Origin: Nageia nagi
Lineage: Eukaryota > Pinophyta
Length of the DNA stretch: 64,000 bases
Assembly (NCBI GenBank): GCA_050084985.1
Contig: JBITNC010000001.1
Location: 99,758,001 to 99,822,000 of the forward strand
Direction: 5' to 3'
How positions within the stretch are numbered: position 1 is the stretch's first letter; the number at the start of each line of letters is the position of its first letter. This document shows positions 36,400 to 51,300 of the stretch, in pieces. A program made the translations under genes and the position numbers. Under the pieces are notes generated by a model that searched no databases, was not told the origin of the DNA, and saw only the letters and a program-made list of their open reading frames with translations.

Positions 36400-39300
36400 G
36401 ACAAGAGGCGCTTCCCTCCTTTCCTCTTCAGCTGTGAGCTTGCGCTTATTTCCCCACCATGGAAGACTTTCCACCTAACTGGTTGCATTCATTAAATATA
36501 CATTTGGATTTCAAACGTTCGAACCCTGCGCACAATATCATTCTTTACATTTGCTTCCTTCAATTTGATTTTGAAAGGGTTTCACCGTATAGCTTCGTGG
36601 TGAAGGGGATAGAAGCCTTTCCTGGACTTTTCCACCAACTCCTCCATTGGCACTGCTCTCACTCTCACGCCATCACTCTGCTCAAACGCCATTCCTTCGT
36701 TGAACATACCAACTCTGTTCAAACACTTGCTCCACATTCAACCCAGGGTAGGTAACATGTTGAATTTTTTGAAGATACATGCCACGTCGTATTCTGGAAA
36801 TTGAAACAAAAAATTTAAATTGTCATCAAGGATGAAATGTTAAAATATATGAGCCATATGCGTTGGTTTGTCATTGCAAAAACAAGCGGGATTACTATCA
36901 CATTATTTTCAATCAAACTTCAGACACACGTCAATTAAATTGATGTACGGTAATGAGATCAATTTTTTTTAATTGTTATGATTTGAAGTTTGAAAAGTTG
37001 AGAATTGGAAAGATGGTTTAAATTTTAGTGTAACTGATAAAGATGGAGTTATAATCAATATTTAATTTATAACGTGAGTTGTTTTAAAAAGAATGATTTT
37101 TATAAAGCAACTGGCATAGATACCTTGTGTCAAAGTAATGGTTATCATAAAAAAAATAGTAGAGCTACTTTCATTCCAAGGTAACTATCTTTTCAACTCA
37201 AACCAAAACAATTGAAAGATTAAAATTGCATCAATTTAAAGATATGTGGCCGTTGTATTATTGACTGACTCCATATAATTGGTGAGCTAGTGACTTTAAT
37301 ACCTTTATTGCATTAAACTCTTACAAGCTATTATTTGGCATGCTCCCATTAATATTTGAACCTAACTTTTTTTTTTCCCATCTTCTTAATGCACTCAATC
37401 TTGTATTAACATCTTGTTTTTAAGTAAAAAGGGGGAAAAGCTTATGAGTTTTACTTAAATTTTAGATCCTCCTATTTGCATGTCTTTTAGTTTGTGATCA
37501 ATTCTTTATGTCAAAGTATGGAATGCCTATTACTTAGAATTTCTTAGATCACTTAAATTTATTTTTAAAAGACATGCTTAGCACTTAATTTTTTTTTAAG
37601 CTAATAATGCATACTTAGAACTTAATTTTAAGTTGAAGCAATGCATGATTATTACTTAAGTTATGATGCCTTTTTTATGCAAGTTATGAGTATAATGCAT
37701 TTGTTTTAATGCTTGAAGCTTAATTCTAAGGACTTAAGTTTTTTAATTAATGCTTAACACTTAGTTTTTAAGATGCATGAATGCGTTTATCCTCATGCAA
37801 AATATGGAATGGACTTGTGCAAAAATGTGTATACTTCAAAATTAAGTATTTTGTGCACTAGCCTTATTATGTTTTATGTGCATCATTGTTTAAGATGTCC
37901 TTAAATTGAAATTATTGTATTTGAAACCTTTTTGCTTATCTTGAGAATTTGAAAATTTATCCAATAAACAATTTGGTACAAGATAGAAACAAAAATAATA
38001 TTTAGTATTTTGCAAAGTTCCACTCATGCCCAAGTGGATAGCCAAAATAAGTAGAATCATTGGCATGATCGGAAGAATTGGAGTTAGAACTCTCAAGATC
38101 TGTGACAGGCGAACTAGGTATATTAAATAACGCAACACAAGTGATCAGGGAGAAACGACACCTGATGTCGAAAAATAGGTAGTACACCCATTGATCCCCT
38201 TCTCGCGTTAGTCGTGAAACATAAGTGGACTCCCAATGAAGATCTCGTCCCCATACTGTAAATGCAGCGGTATAGAGGTGATAGTACTCATGAGGGTGCA
38301 GCATTGCATGACCTGCATAGTGCAGAAAATGGAAGACAAAAGGTGTTCATGAACAATAAAGGATGATCTTCCATGTCCAGTTCGGACGACAGACAAAAGT
38401 GAGTATGAGGCGCAACTACTCGGCATCCTTCAAATGATGGATAAAGCAAATGGCCCATCAACGGAGACTTCAATGACCTTGTATGCAAACCAGGTTTTGT
38501 CGCACAGCAGTCTGCAACGTAATGCAAGCACGTTGTAAGACTCGCCCTTGAATGCGTCAATAAAGAACTTCTTGGAGAAGATCAACACGAAGACCTTGAA
38601 AAATGGTCATATCCATGATGAATGACAAGTGAGTCAACTCTCTCTGAGGGTTTCATACATAAGTGAAAATGATAGTGATCAACTAGAATACAATGAACTT
38701 ATAGAATTACAAACTAACTAGATCATAGATCATAAATGGAAACATCAAAATGGATCAACCATGCAAGCACAATAACCAATGTGACCTTGTCCTTTACTTT
38801 ATTAAAACACTAGAAAAGATTCCCACTGACAAGTCCAAGTGGGTGGCATTTACGGCTTGATTAATGCGTCTAGTGAATGGTCACCAGAATCCGAAGAATT
38901 AACATCATCTTCAAATATGTTAGAATCGGATGTGTCCAATCCTAAAAGATATTGATGTGAAAAAAGCGGAAAGTGATAAGAAAAAAAAATTCGGTGACAT
39001 TAAATACGATGTCCACCTCACCAAGCAACACGAAAAGAATACGTGGATGACCATTGTAGCCTATGCTGACGAACTGCCCATACTATAGTGAGTGGTTTGA
39101 AATACTCTTGTGGATGTAGGGAAGGCGGTCCAATGTAGCGTATGAATTGCAAAAGATAGCGATTGAACGGGGTATAAACCATTATACGCCATGTCCAATC
39201 AGGCCGACTAAGCAAATGAAATAATTGGTAAACATGATCCTCATGATTGAGATGAAAAATCATGCAAATACCATAATAATCGTCTGGGTACAATTGAAGA

Positions 39301-42300
39301 AATACTAGTCATTGCAATAAAACCTCAGACACGATCAATGCGCGATTTTCTAAAGCTGCATGAACACTACGATGCACTATGTTATCCTGGAGATTGCTCG
39401 ATAGGGCATGAAACTGAGACACATCCATGACGGATAACTAAAAATAAAATACTTTAGCTCAAATCATAAATGCAAAGCGTCGAATGACAAATCTTTGTTT
39501 GGTAAAGTTGACACAATAAGGGCCATGCATATTGATGCTAAACTTACTGCATTATCTCTTGATGACTATCCCACCATGATTGATTATCTCACTAAATTTA
39601 AGGAGTTGTACACACAATTGTTGGGTAGTGGCAAAAAGAAGAAAGAGAAAGAATGCATTTATCTGATTTTATCAAAATTGAAAGGCCCATTCCATGTATT
39701 TGCTTCTACATTCCTCTCTACAATGGATGCTATGGGTGATAAATTCACAATGCCTAAGAAGAATTTTGTGAACCTCTTACAAGGGAAGAGACTACAATTT
39801 CAACTCTTAAAGCATCTTCATCTAAGGCATTAACAGCATCTAAAGGCAAAGGTAAGCCCAAGCCTAAGCCTAAGTCCACAACACCAGAGTCAACTCCAAA
39901 AGCCCATGACTCCAAATCCAATCAAGACGAAGAGAAGCCTACTTGTTCTTATTGTGGGAAGCTTGGTCATGTCATTTGAAAAATGTTACAAAAAAGATAA
40001 AAGATGATAAAAAGAAGCAAAACTTTGAAACTTCTCATGTATCAGGTAAGGCTTTGAATGTTCATGGGAAGGGACATTCAGTTTCAGAGAGTTGGGTTAT
40101 GGATTCAGGTGCCTTTCATCACATGACTCCATCCAAAGAATCTTTTACATCTCTTTGTTCTACTTCTACTTCTAGTATTTAGGTTGGTGATTCCTCTCAC
40201 ATTTCTGCGAAGGGGAAAGGGAACATTCCTTTTGGAGGTGGTCGCATCCTTGATGTGCTTTTGGTTCCTGGTCTCTCCACAAACCTTTTATATGTGTATC
40301 AGATTTGTAATACTGGTGGTGGAAGGACTGTTTTATTCACACCTCATGATTTTGAAATTCATAGTTTGTTGAAGCCACAGTCACTTCTTGCACGAGGTGT
40401 TGTTGACCATTCCTTGAGACTCTATCAATTTGAGGGATTTGATGATACTGCTTAAGGTACTGGGTTGGTTGCTCATGCGAATTCTGTGAGTAGACTTTGG
40501 CATGAGAGGTTTGGGCACCTCAAATATAGATATTTGTAGCAGTTGCATTCTCATGACATGGTCACTGGATTGCCTAAGGTGTCTTGTTCTTATGGTGTTT
40601 GCCCTGGTTGTGCCCTTGGTAAGCAACATCAAGACCCTTTTCCAAAAGACAAAGCTCATCGTGCATCTTCTCTTTTGGAGTTGGTACATAGTGACTTGAT
40701 GATTTTTCCACACCCATCCTTCACAGGAGCTCGGTATGCACTAACTTTCATTGATGATTTCTCAAGACGTACTTGGGTGTATTTTCTCAAGTATAAGAGT
40801 GATGTCTTTGCTCACTCAAAGTCTTCAAGGCTTTGGTAGAGAATCAGTCTTCCAGTTGCATCAAGAAGCTTCCTACAGACAATGGAGGGGAGTACTTCAA
40901 CATAGAGTTTTCAGAGTTCCTTGAGAAGCATGGAATAATTCATCAGCATTCTGTCCCTCACACTCCACAACAGAATGGAGTTGCAGAAAGAAAGAACAGA
41001 ACACTAAAGGAGATGGCCAATTGTATGATGCATTCCAAAGACTTGCCTCCTATTTTTTGGGTTGAGGTAGTCAATTGTGCGAACTACATCCAAAATCGCA
41101 CTCTCCATTGGGCACTTGATCACATGACTCCTGAAGAGGCTTGGAATGGAACCAAGCCAAATGTGTCATGCAACAGAGTATTTGGAAGTGCTTGGGCTTT
41201 CATTTCGAAGACCAAGCGTAAGGCCTTGGATAAGAAGAGCAAGTCTCTCATCTTTGTTGGTTATAGTGAGGATATGAAGGCATATCAATTGATTGATCCT
41301 GACACCCATGATCTTTTTTCCCACACTCATGTTCAGTTTGATGAACGCCTTCCTGATCCTCCCTCTTCATCTCCTTCCTCGGTGTTACCTGACTCCCGTG
41401 ACAAATCTTCTGAGGTCTTTCATAAGGAGGATATTCCTAAGGTTGTTGCTCCCATAGCAACTATTGATCCTCCTACACCTCCACCACCTGATGTTGCTGC
41501 TACACGTCTTGTTGATGTTGCATCTTCTTTCATTGCTAGTAGTTGCATGCCCAAATGGGCTCGCTCCACACTTGAGGATGTATCACCTTTCATCCAGGAT
41601 CTCCCTCCTTCCTACTGCTATTCCACCGGTTCTAGTCTAGTTGATCAGGCACATTCAAATGATCCACAGACTTTTTCAAAGGTTCATGGTATACCGAAGT
41701 GGGATGATGCCATGGCGGCTGAGAATTCTTCCTTGTTGAAGAATAATACTTAGGAGCTTGTTTCTCTTCCCCATGGGAGGAAGTTGGTTCAATGTAAATG
41801 GGTGTACCGAAACAAGTATGCAATTGATGGTTCTATTGACAAGTATAAGGCTCATCTTGTTGCTAAGAGGTTCTCACAAGTTGAAGGGATTGACTACTTT
41901 GAGACCTTTGCCCTTGTGGCCAAGATGGATTCAGTTCGCCATGTACTTGCTCTTGCTGTTGTTTAGAGATGGTTAGTATTTCAGATGGATGTGAAAAGCA
42001 CCTTTTTGCATGATGATTTGCATGAGATCTATATGAAGCAACCTGCCAGTTTTGTCCAAGATTCTTCACTTGTTTGTAGGCTTAGAAAAACTCTCTATGG
42101 CCTCAAACAAGCTCCTCGGGCATGGTACGAGAAGATGAACTCTTTCCTTTTCTCCTTTGATTTTGTACGGTGTTCCTTTGATCCTACAGTCTATATTTGG
42201 AGACATGGAGCTAATACCACTATTTTGGTGTTGTGTGTTGATGACCTTCTTCTCACCGGCACCTCCTACTCTCACATTCAGAAAGTTCAGCAGGTTCTCT

Positions 42301-45300
42301 CTGAGAGATTTGAGATGGCAAACCTTGGACTTGCCCATTACTTTCTTGGTTTTCAGGTGACAGACAAATTTAGGGATTTCCATATCAGCAGAAATATGTC
42401 TTGGATCTTCTTCAATGGTTTAGGATGGTGGATTGCAATCCTTCTTAGACACCTTTTCAAAGTGGGGTGACTTTGACTTTTACTTGCACTTCACCACTAT
42501 GCGATGCTACTTTTTATTGCCAGTTGGTTAGGAGTCTTCTATACCTCACCTATACTTGACCAAATATTCCATATGTTGTTGGGCTTGTTTCTCGATTTGC
42601 ACAGACCCCTCATGAGTCTCATTGCTAGGCAGCCAAGAGGATTCTTCGATATGTGAGGGGCACTACCCACTTCAGTCTGCATTACACGAGAGGTGATCCA
42701 GTGTTGATTGGATATACAGATTCTAATTGGGTTGGTTCTTCTAATGATCGTCATTCCACTTTTGGCTATGTATTTTGTCTTGGTACTTCTCCCATCGCTT
42801 GGTCGTGCAAGAAACAGCAAGCTATTGCACTATCATCGATTGAGGCAGATTATAGATTAGTTGTTTATGCAAGTCAGGAGGCACTTTGGCTTTGACAGTT
42901 ATTGGAGGAGTTTGGCTACCCCTAGTCTCGGACCACAATTCTTTGGTGTGACAACCAGAGCACGATCCACATTTCGCGCAATCCTGTTGAGCATCAACGC
43001 ACCAAACACATTGAGATCCACATGCACTTCATCCATCAGCATATTCAGGATCGAATTCTCAACTTGGAGTACATACCCACAAAGCAGCAGACCGTGGACA
43101 TCTTCACTAAATCCTTTGCATCGCCTCGTTTCCTTGAGTTGCATGGCTTGCTTGGGGTGCAGGAAGTTGTCCTTGGGGGGTGTTGATGAGGACATCTTGG
43201 TCTCCATCCTCCTTCTGCTGTGAGATGTTTTTTTCCCCATGTGGTTTTTTCATCATCTTTCAATAGATTCTTTGCACATATTGTACATGAGTACTTGATC
43301 AGGCCTTGTTGCTGGGACTCATTTCTATGGATGTGCCATTTTACCTCCTTGTTCACTTAAGGGGGGGTGTTAGAGTATTAAGTTCACTTATGAGTATTTA
43401 ATTATTTCCTAGGTCTTATTTCTAGCTAGTTTGTTATGGTGATAACCACTTCTTTGTCACTTTGTGGATTTTCCCGTTCATGCATGATTGGCATACGTTT
43501 GTACTCTAGCTTGTATTTGCCCTATTTATTTGGGCTTAATTCTCATTTCATTTTGATCAGTTTTGATTAAGCTTCTTCCAAATTTGTGGTGTTGCGCATT
43601 TTCTACGTTCTTGGGTTGGCTCCTCGGATCACCACTTGTCACTGTGGGATTCCTGCCCTCCTACCAAATCCTACTTTTTGTTTGGGAGTTAACAAGTGGC
43701 TAACTAAAATTAAGATTGATGAGTTAGCATAACATGATTGGATGAAATCTCATTTATGGTGAAAATCCAGGTGTCTTTTCACCACATAAGCCACCACTCA
43801 ACCAATGATTGACCCTTTGCAAATTGCCATGTGCTCCTACAAGGACCAAACTGCATCACTAGAGTAATCTCAAGACAACACAGCACTTTGTCATGTGTCT
43901 CTTGATGGACCCATTCACATTGATGGCTCCTCAATCTACAAATTCCTCTTGGCTGACTTCTTGGGCTGCCAAGAAATTTAAACACGACTAGAGACCAGTC
44001 AAACACTGCAACAAGTTCTCACCACACCTTTGTGGGCCTTCCTTGAGGCACCATTTACAATGGTGTACTAACAACACTATTCCTTTGGGATGTTGCTTCT
44101 GTCCAATCCTTTGGTGGATCCTCCTCAGTTGACCAGTCGCATGATGACCTTGTTTATGAACAATTAGAGCAGAGCATCTTGCCTTTCAGCATCTAGTTAC
44201 AACACATAGTTGACTAGCTACGGCCAATTCCACCTCTAGGTGAGAAATAAGAAATCACTTTCATCACTCCTTGTCAACTCATTTACTTTGTGAAATGTCT
44301 GACGGGATACTTTGCACGAGATTCCATTTTCAAAATTTCAATTTCTTTCCAATTTTCACCAAATTTGACTCCTAAATTTGGAGGTTGAGTAAGTTTTTGC
44401 CAAAAGTGCAAAACAATATTCACTCCCCTCACCCCACCCCTAAAAAACAATTTTCACATGAAACCCATTGGAAATTCTTCCAAAAATGTCCCATTTGAAA
44501 AAACTCAAAGGGCCAAATCTCTCAAAGTTGACCGCTTCGAGCACCAATAATTAGAGGGAAAGCTCATCACAAATTAGTCCGTCTTTTGAAATGATCAGAT
44601 TTCCAAGATTCCTCCAAATACATTTGTAACAAGAGTTTCTCTAAAAAAATAAATAACTTCTATAAGAGAAATATAATGCAACACTTCAGGAAGAAAAATA
44701 CAGTAACTATGTTAGTTGTGCATGATTGTCTGTGTCCTAGGTTATGAACTATAAAGCCATTACCAGAGGAAAATAAAAAACAAAACTGCAACTTATATGA
44801 GCTTCGGACTTTATCAAATCTGTTTACATATGGAAAATGTAAAAACATAACAAACTGACATACTGCTGAGACTTAATAGCCAAGGAAGATATATTCAACC
44901 ACTTGGAAGAAAACGGTCCAGAAGAAGGCTTATACTGTTATACCATGCATTACAACAAGAACTTTACTTTGAACTTTAATAAAGGATTCTTGATATGACC
45001 ACAATTATTAATCATGTGCTGTGCTCTTAAACTATGGGCATTACATATTGCATTCAAATAACAATATTTCATTTCTGCTCCCATGATGCACACAAAAAAG
45101 TACTTAACACTAACCAGTAAATGCTCAGTCCAGAAGGCACAGAAAGAGAGAAATAACCAATAATGAGAGGAAGAAACTTTAGTATAATCTGTGTGTTCTT
45201 TTGACTTGGGTCATCAACCTGAAACAATAGCCCAAGACAGAATTACATAAATAAAACTCAATGAAGATAATACATGTTCTCTGTTCTGTACCAAATTTAG

Positions 45301-48300
45301 CACCAAAGAAATCCTCTTGGATAAGATCAAAATTTGAATTATGAACGAATTGATCATGCTGAAATATTATCTAACATTGAAATTACATACCTGAGGGGTC
45401 TGCATGATTTGCATTGATACATACTGAGAACCAACAAGTAGAACTGGCAAAACAAGATAAGCAAGGGTGTCTGACCAACCAAGTGGTGGATGACCATCCT
45501 GCAAATACCAAAACCAATTCTTTGAATCAGAGGATTTTAATCACATTCCACTTTTCTTTGTAAGCAAATACACAGATTACCCACTTCTAAGTTTTAATAT
45601 GGTAATTATTGGTAAAAAGTGGGAGACTTCACATCGTATGAAATACAAACAATATAGTGAACTGAATGTGCTTAAGGACAATTTTCAGCAGTCATATGTT
45701 TGTCCAAGGAAGGTGAATTGGTAAAGCAGGTAATTTCCATTGTCGAGGCCCAAGTTCAAATTCCAGCACTCTTGCTAGACATGTTACGGAGTTTAAGTAC
45801 CCTTCTCCAAAATTTAAAATGAGGTTTAACAATAAACCAAAAAAACTTTCAACAGTCATATCTTCCCCAATACTTCTTGAACACGACCCTATTCAGAAAC
45901 ATCAAATCTCTCATTAGCCAAGCAAATGTGAACCAAATCCGACTCCCTTGTAAGAAGAAAATCTTATGGAAAAAAAGAGAAAATCAAAGAAAGCTGTTTT
46001 CTAGTTATTAAGAACTACTTTCCTACTTTCCCAAATTATTGCTCTGATAACACTTACAGAAACAAAGTAAAAAAATGTTCAAATGTCAAAAGTCATGGGC
46101 ATGCATGTACAAAAATGATGGAGAAAGGTATACATATTACAAATAATTAATAAATCTAAAATACATTTATGCAGCATTACGCCTTACAATAATCTTGAAG
46201 GAACACTAGAGTCTAGAAGATCCCCAAATATAAGCATACGGTACAAAACAATATCAATATCCCAAATGGATATTTTTCTTATAGCGAATGTTTCTAAATA
46301 ACCCACTAGTCAATCTTCAGGGAGGTACTTGGACGTTAAGCTTGACTTGATGGTTAAGTATAATATTTTTTATTATTATTATTATATTATGAGTCATACC
46401 TTCTATTGAGGGAACCTTTTGTACCTCCTACTATGGTAACCTTCTAGATGAATTAGTTTATTTATATCTATAATACATATAAGCAATCAGTCGGCCAACT
46501 TGGACAAGGTTATGTTGCCACATGTCGGCTGCTCTAAAACCATAATTATATCATAATATGGTAGCATAGGCCTATTTCATTATGGCTTTTGTATAGCACT
46601 GACTTGTCAGCTGTTTAGTTCTGACATGCCTACGGTTATCCAATTTACTGAGGATGTGCATAGCCTTCTTACTAGCTTTTCAACCAAACATGATATCTCA
46701 ATCAGAGATCTGGTTCAAAACAGACTCTGAGTCCATACACTATTCCACAATGAAATGAATATATGTTCCTGTCAATAGAGTACAGTATGCATTATAATTC
46801 ATTATTATTTGGTTCTAGATTCGTTGTTTTGACTATTTATTCACCATACTATTTAGTCTTGTGATCTTCATTATCCGTATACTAACCCATGATTGCTGGT
46901 TCCTTAACCTTTATCGTTTAATAATTACACAAAATAAAAAGCAATGCAAGGTAGTGGACATCACTTGAACACGATTATGCTTGAGTAGTCCAATGACATA
47001 AAATACAAGCTTTGATATCATTCTTTCATTAATGTATGTTTGATTGTAGGACCAAAATGGATATTGTACTACTAAAGCTAATTCTTAGTCCAAACTAGTC
47101 AAGTAGGCTTAGTTCAGCTGCCATGTAGTAGTCCTTCGTTCACTGCAAGCCAGCTTATCAACTTGTTCAGCCTAATACAAGCATGTTAGCTCTGAACAAA
47201 CATTGTTTCTTGTTTATTTCCATTAGCATGATTGATATACAAGGGATCAAAATGGTTCATGGAAACACCCAAGTGTTGCTCACATTTAGTAAGCTTGATA
47301 GCTATGTAATCATGTTTACTATCGTTTGTGACTAAATGTTTCTGTTACCATGTTAAGAAACCAACTAACATATGAAAAGAGTACCAATGAGGCAAAAGTC
47401 ATTTGCTAAGAAAGTTATGAGCACTATAAGAAAATTAAAAAAACAAGTTTATGGCATTTCATGCTTTCATTAGTTGGATACTTAGGCAAGAGAGCTCTTG
47501 AATATAGAAAACTGAAAGACAATGAAAGTTGAAAATACAGAACATTGCCACCCAACAAGGGCATTGTAAAAATATCATTACAAATAAAACACTTGCAAGA
47601 AATGGTTGTCTTACCATCTTGATGTATCTTCCAGTAGTCCTAAAATGAAAATTTGTATGTTACGCATATATGTGTTTCAGAAACTACATGGGGCTTTGGA
47701 CTGTTATTCTTATAAGTAGAATCTGATTCAGCAATCTATATATATTTATTGACCTATGACTCTGGCTGACATCTCAGAAGTTTATGTGTCTTTGATATCA
47801 CAAATGTTTTCACCAAATATGTCCAGAAATAATATTCAATACATGTAACCAAAGGCAAGATCAGAACTCACTCATATGAGAAAAGTACACAGCCATTGAG
47901 GATGTGAGAAACTTTGCATCTAATAATGGTTTTGAATTATTAGGATTCAAACGAAACACTTGAATATAATATTATGAATTGCTGATAATCATGCACACAC
48001 CTAAATGACCAAATATATAAACCGTAGCTTTCAGCATTTTGGATCACTAGAGCATTTTATAGAACATGTCCATACAAACGACTCATCAAGGATAAACATT
48101 AAAAGATGTCTAGAGAAGAGAGTATTGGAATAGACCAAACCCTGGTACATTACATCTTATTACTCAAACTTTCAGAAAACTTTATATTCACCGCTATCCA
48201 TGACAGATAAGTCTGCCTTTCACCATTTGGTACCCCGCATAGACAATGTGAAAACGTTTAAAATTGGACATCTCCATCACAATATGAATAGTGTTATCAG

Positions 48301-51300
48301 ACTTCGCAAGTGATTGAAAAACTTGCTTAGTCCACGCTGACTTGTAATTGGCTTACCAATTTTTGGCAAATAAAAAATTGCAAACTCACGAGTCTTTAGC
48401 ACAATTATGCAAATTCACAAAATTCTCCCAATTTTTTAAAAAAAAACATTACTTTCATATTATTTATTTACTGAGATTTAGTTAAACTACAATATAACAA
48501 AGAAAAATATGCTTCTATATGACTAGTGCAATTTTGAAGAAGAGATAAATTGAACACAAAAGCAACGCACATTGACGAAACTATATTCTTGATCTAACAA
48601 ACTTTTCTTGACTGTAGATTCAAAATCTTATGTAATCTCATTGTTTAAAACCTCAAATTCCATAAATGTGAGATTTCGTTTACATATTTTTTAGAAGATG
48701 ATAGCTTTTTAACAATGAAATGTGATAAATTTCTGAGTCATTTATCACTGAGAAATTGTTTGTCTTCATAGATCATTGCTTGTCTAACTAATGATCTATA
48801 AAGACAAACAATTTCATTGAAATGACAAAATGATCTTAACATATTTAACTAATGATCTATAAAAACAAACAATTTCTCAGTCATTGAAATGATAAAATGA
48901 TCTTTACTGATGTGTGAAAACAATTTACAGCACACTTCATGTTCTGAATCAATACTGATCAATGTAATTACCACAAATGGGAAAAGCCATGAAATGGCAG
49001 TTCCACTTTGTCGGGCAGCAATCGTAATTGGTCCAGCTAAAGAGGGAACCCAAAAGAAACCTTCTGTCAAAAGGCCCTTCAATCAAAGACCATAAACGAA
49101 AGTTCAGAAAGAAAGTTTAAATAAACTGCACATATATTGTTTTCAAATTGATATTTTTCAATTCGCAATGGACCTTAAGGAAACATGTAAAGAAGACAGA
49201 TCCTTTCCATTTTTCCCTCATTAAACATACACTATTACCTCATTAGCCACATTAGACAGAGCCTGATACAGTCCAATCCAAACAGGCATTGTAGCAAGTG
49301 TAGGAAGACATCCTGTTTATATTACAATAAAAATCAATCAGAATGATATTAGTGAAAATTTGAAGTTAAAATCTGAGAAGTTTAGGTAAATGGATCAGCT
49401 TTAGTTGCTAAAATGATACAAAGTCCTCAAGATTTTTCATCTTTGCAAAGCTAAGTCTACAGTCTTGTGAATTACAAAACATCCTCATTATCTGCATCTG
49501 ACGATTACTGAACATTTAACTACAGCCCAAACAGAACTATATAAAACGGGAATATAATACAGCTAGTCTTGAGCATCACAAAGTAGAAAAAGATACATAC
49601 ATTTGAAGAGAACATGAATCAATATCCCTTAGACTGGAGTTGAATTTCTAAAGTATTGAAGTATACAAGAAGGGTTATGTCAGGTGAGCCATCACTGATC
49701 ATTAGGAGAAAATGTTGTACACATTCCATGTTTAAAAATAATCATCAAGCAGTTTTAAATAATCAAACTCAGACTTGTGTAAGTTCCAATGAAGCTATGA
49801 ATCAGGTACCCAACCCTTTTCTCGACTCTTTGATAGGAAAAATGCTGCCTTGGCGATTCTCAAGTTATTAAAATCATCTGTTGCTTAATCTGGAAGGGAA
49901 GAAATTTATTGACATGTTCCAGGAGACCAGATAGGTTGAAGGGAAGGAAAAATACTGTGATGAGGACAAGGCACACATGATACTGTTGGGATGCTTTTCT
50001 TTCCTGCGCGGGACACTCTAAATATCGCGGGTGGAACTTAGGAGATCCCATGCAACATAGTTGGGAATGCGTTACCAATTCCCCAGTTGAAAAGGACTAT
50101 GTAGCTCCAAGGCTCTTGTCGAAACACTTTGCCCGGAAACCCCAACGTCGTGACATTGTAAGGTTTGTTCGCCTGGTGTGTTTTCTGAATAGGGATAGAT
50201 TAATAAAAAAGGTGTGGTATCCCTCTTTGGAATCAGCCTCAATGGAATGGAATGAGAGGTATGTAGTTTGTTAACCAACGATGTTTTATTCTTTGATGTA
50301 TAGAGTTTGTTTGAAACTTTTGTGTGTGGATTTAACGATCATATTTGGTATGAAAGCATAAAGAAAGTGTAAAGGCAATGCTGTAAAAGGTGAAGGACGA
50401 CACCTTGGAGAAAGAAGGGATACTTGGTCAGGTATGAGGTTGAGGTTCATTGACAGGAAAGTGTCTAAGAGTTGATCTCTTCCGAATCGGTTAAAGACTC
50501 TTCATCCAACTTTGCAAGCAAACAACTTAACATTCGAATTGCTTCAAAGAGGAGAAAGAGGAACGTCAAATGGGTGGAAACGGAAAGTTTCAACATGGGT
50601 GGATCACGGTTTTGGATGGACTTAAAAAGATGTCATAGAAGTAGAAATCTAACATAGAATACCCAATCAACTTGCATGTTAAGGATCGAGCAACAAGCAT
50701 AGATAGGCTTCAAGCACTTTTAAAGTTTTTCAAAGATAACTTCCCTAAAGCTCATGAGCTTTCAAAGGAATAAAACGGAAGTACACAAAACCACTATGAG
50801 AGCCCCCAAAGAATCAATCAATAACACCAATGTGAAAAGTTTCAAACTCAAGTCTTTGCTTTAACCACTTTGTATTAATTTGAAAAAGAGTTGTGCAAGG
50901 ATACATCAATTTGCTACTCTCTTACAAAAGTTCTCTCTTCAATCTTGAAGTGTTTTGCTTCAAAATGAAGTCCTTCCAAAAATGAGACCCTTGGTCTCTT
51001 ACTTATAGAGTTTGGAAACCCTAAAAATGACTTTTGAAACCCTAGAAATGAGTTTCAAAACCCTAACCCTAATTGCGAAATTAAAAGCTAATTAAAAATG
51101 CTAAATAGAGATTACAAGTGGACTTAGTGGAAATCCACTAAGTTAGCCAAATATTTGGCTTACATATCAAAAACTTGCCAAAATAGACCCCTTTCTATTC
51201 TGGCGATTGTGGGAAGATGACTTGCACGTTTGTGGCGATTTTGGTTTTAAAGTCATCTCCCATGAACGCTTCTATGTTCCTGATGGCATAGTGGATTGTC

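Larger units (their letters stand above)
39485..43694 (+). mobile_element. Copia-3, 5'-truncated Ty1/copia element
   Basis: Begins inside gag without a 5' LTR or primer site and runs through protease, integrase, RT and RNase H to a polypurine tract and a 3' LTR. It is broken by several stops and frameshifts. Sense is opposite to ALB3. Confidence 0.9.

Noticed and set aside
36088-36409. A functional 16S rRNA gene or a bacterial contaminant
   Set aside because: Only the first fifth of the gene is present, it is mutated, its best match by recall is plastid, and it lies between plant retroelement and intron sequence.
49139-49312. Stray hydrophobic frames near ALB3 exons as separate membrane proteins
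   Set aside because: They are read-through of ALB3 exons into introns. Splice sites and exact phase continuity explain them.
49656-50657. Short plus-strand frames (e.g. 50050-50274, 50472-50657) as genes
   Set aside because: No motifs. They lie in the non-coding terminal part of the unknown element and overlap equally good antisense frames.
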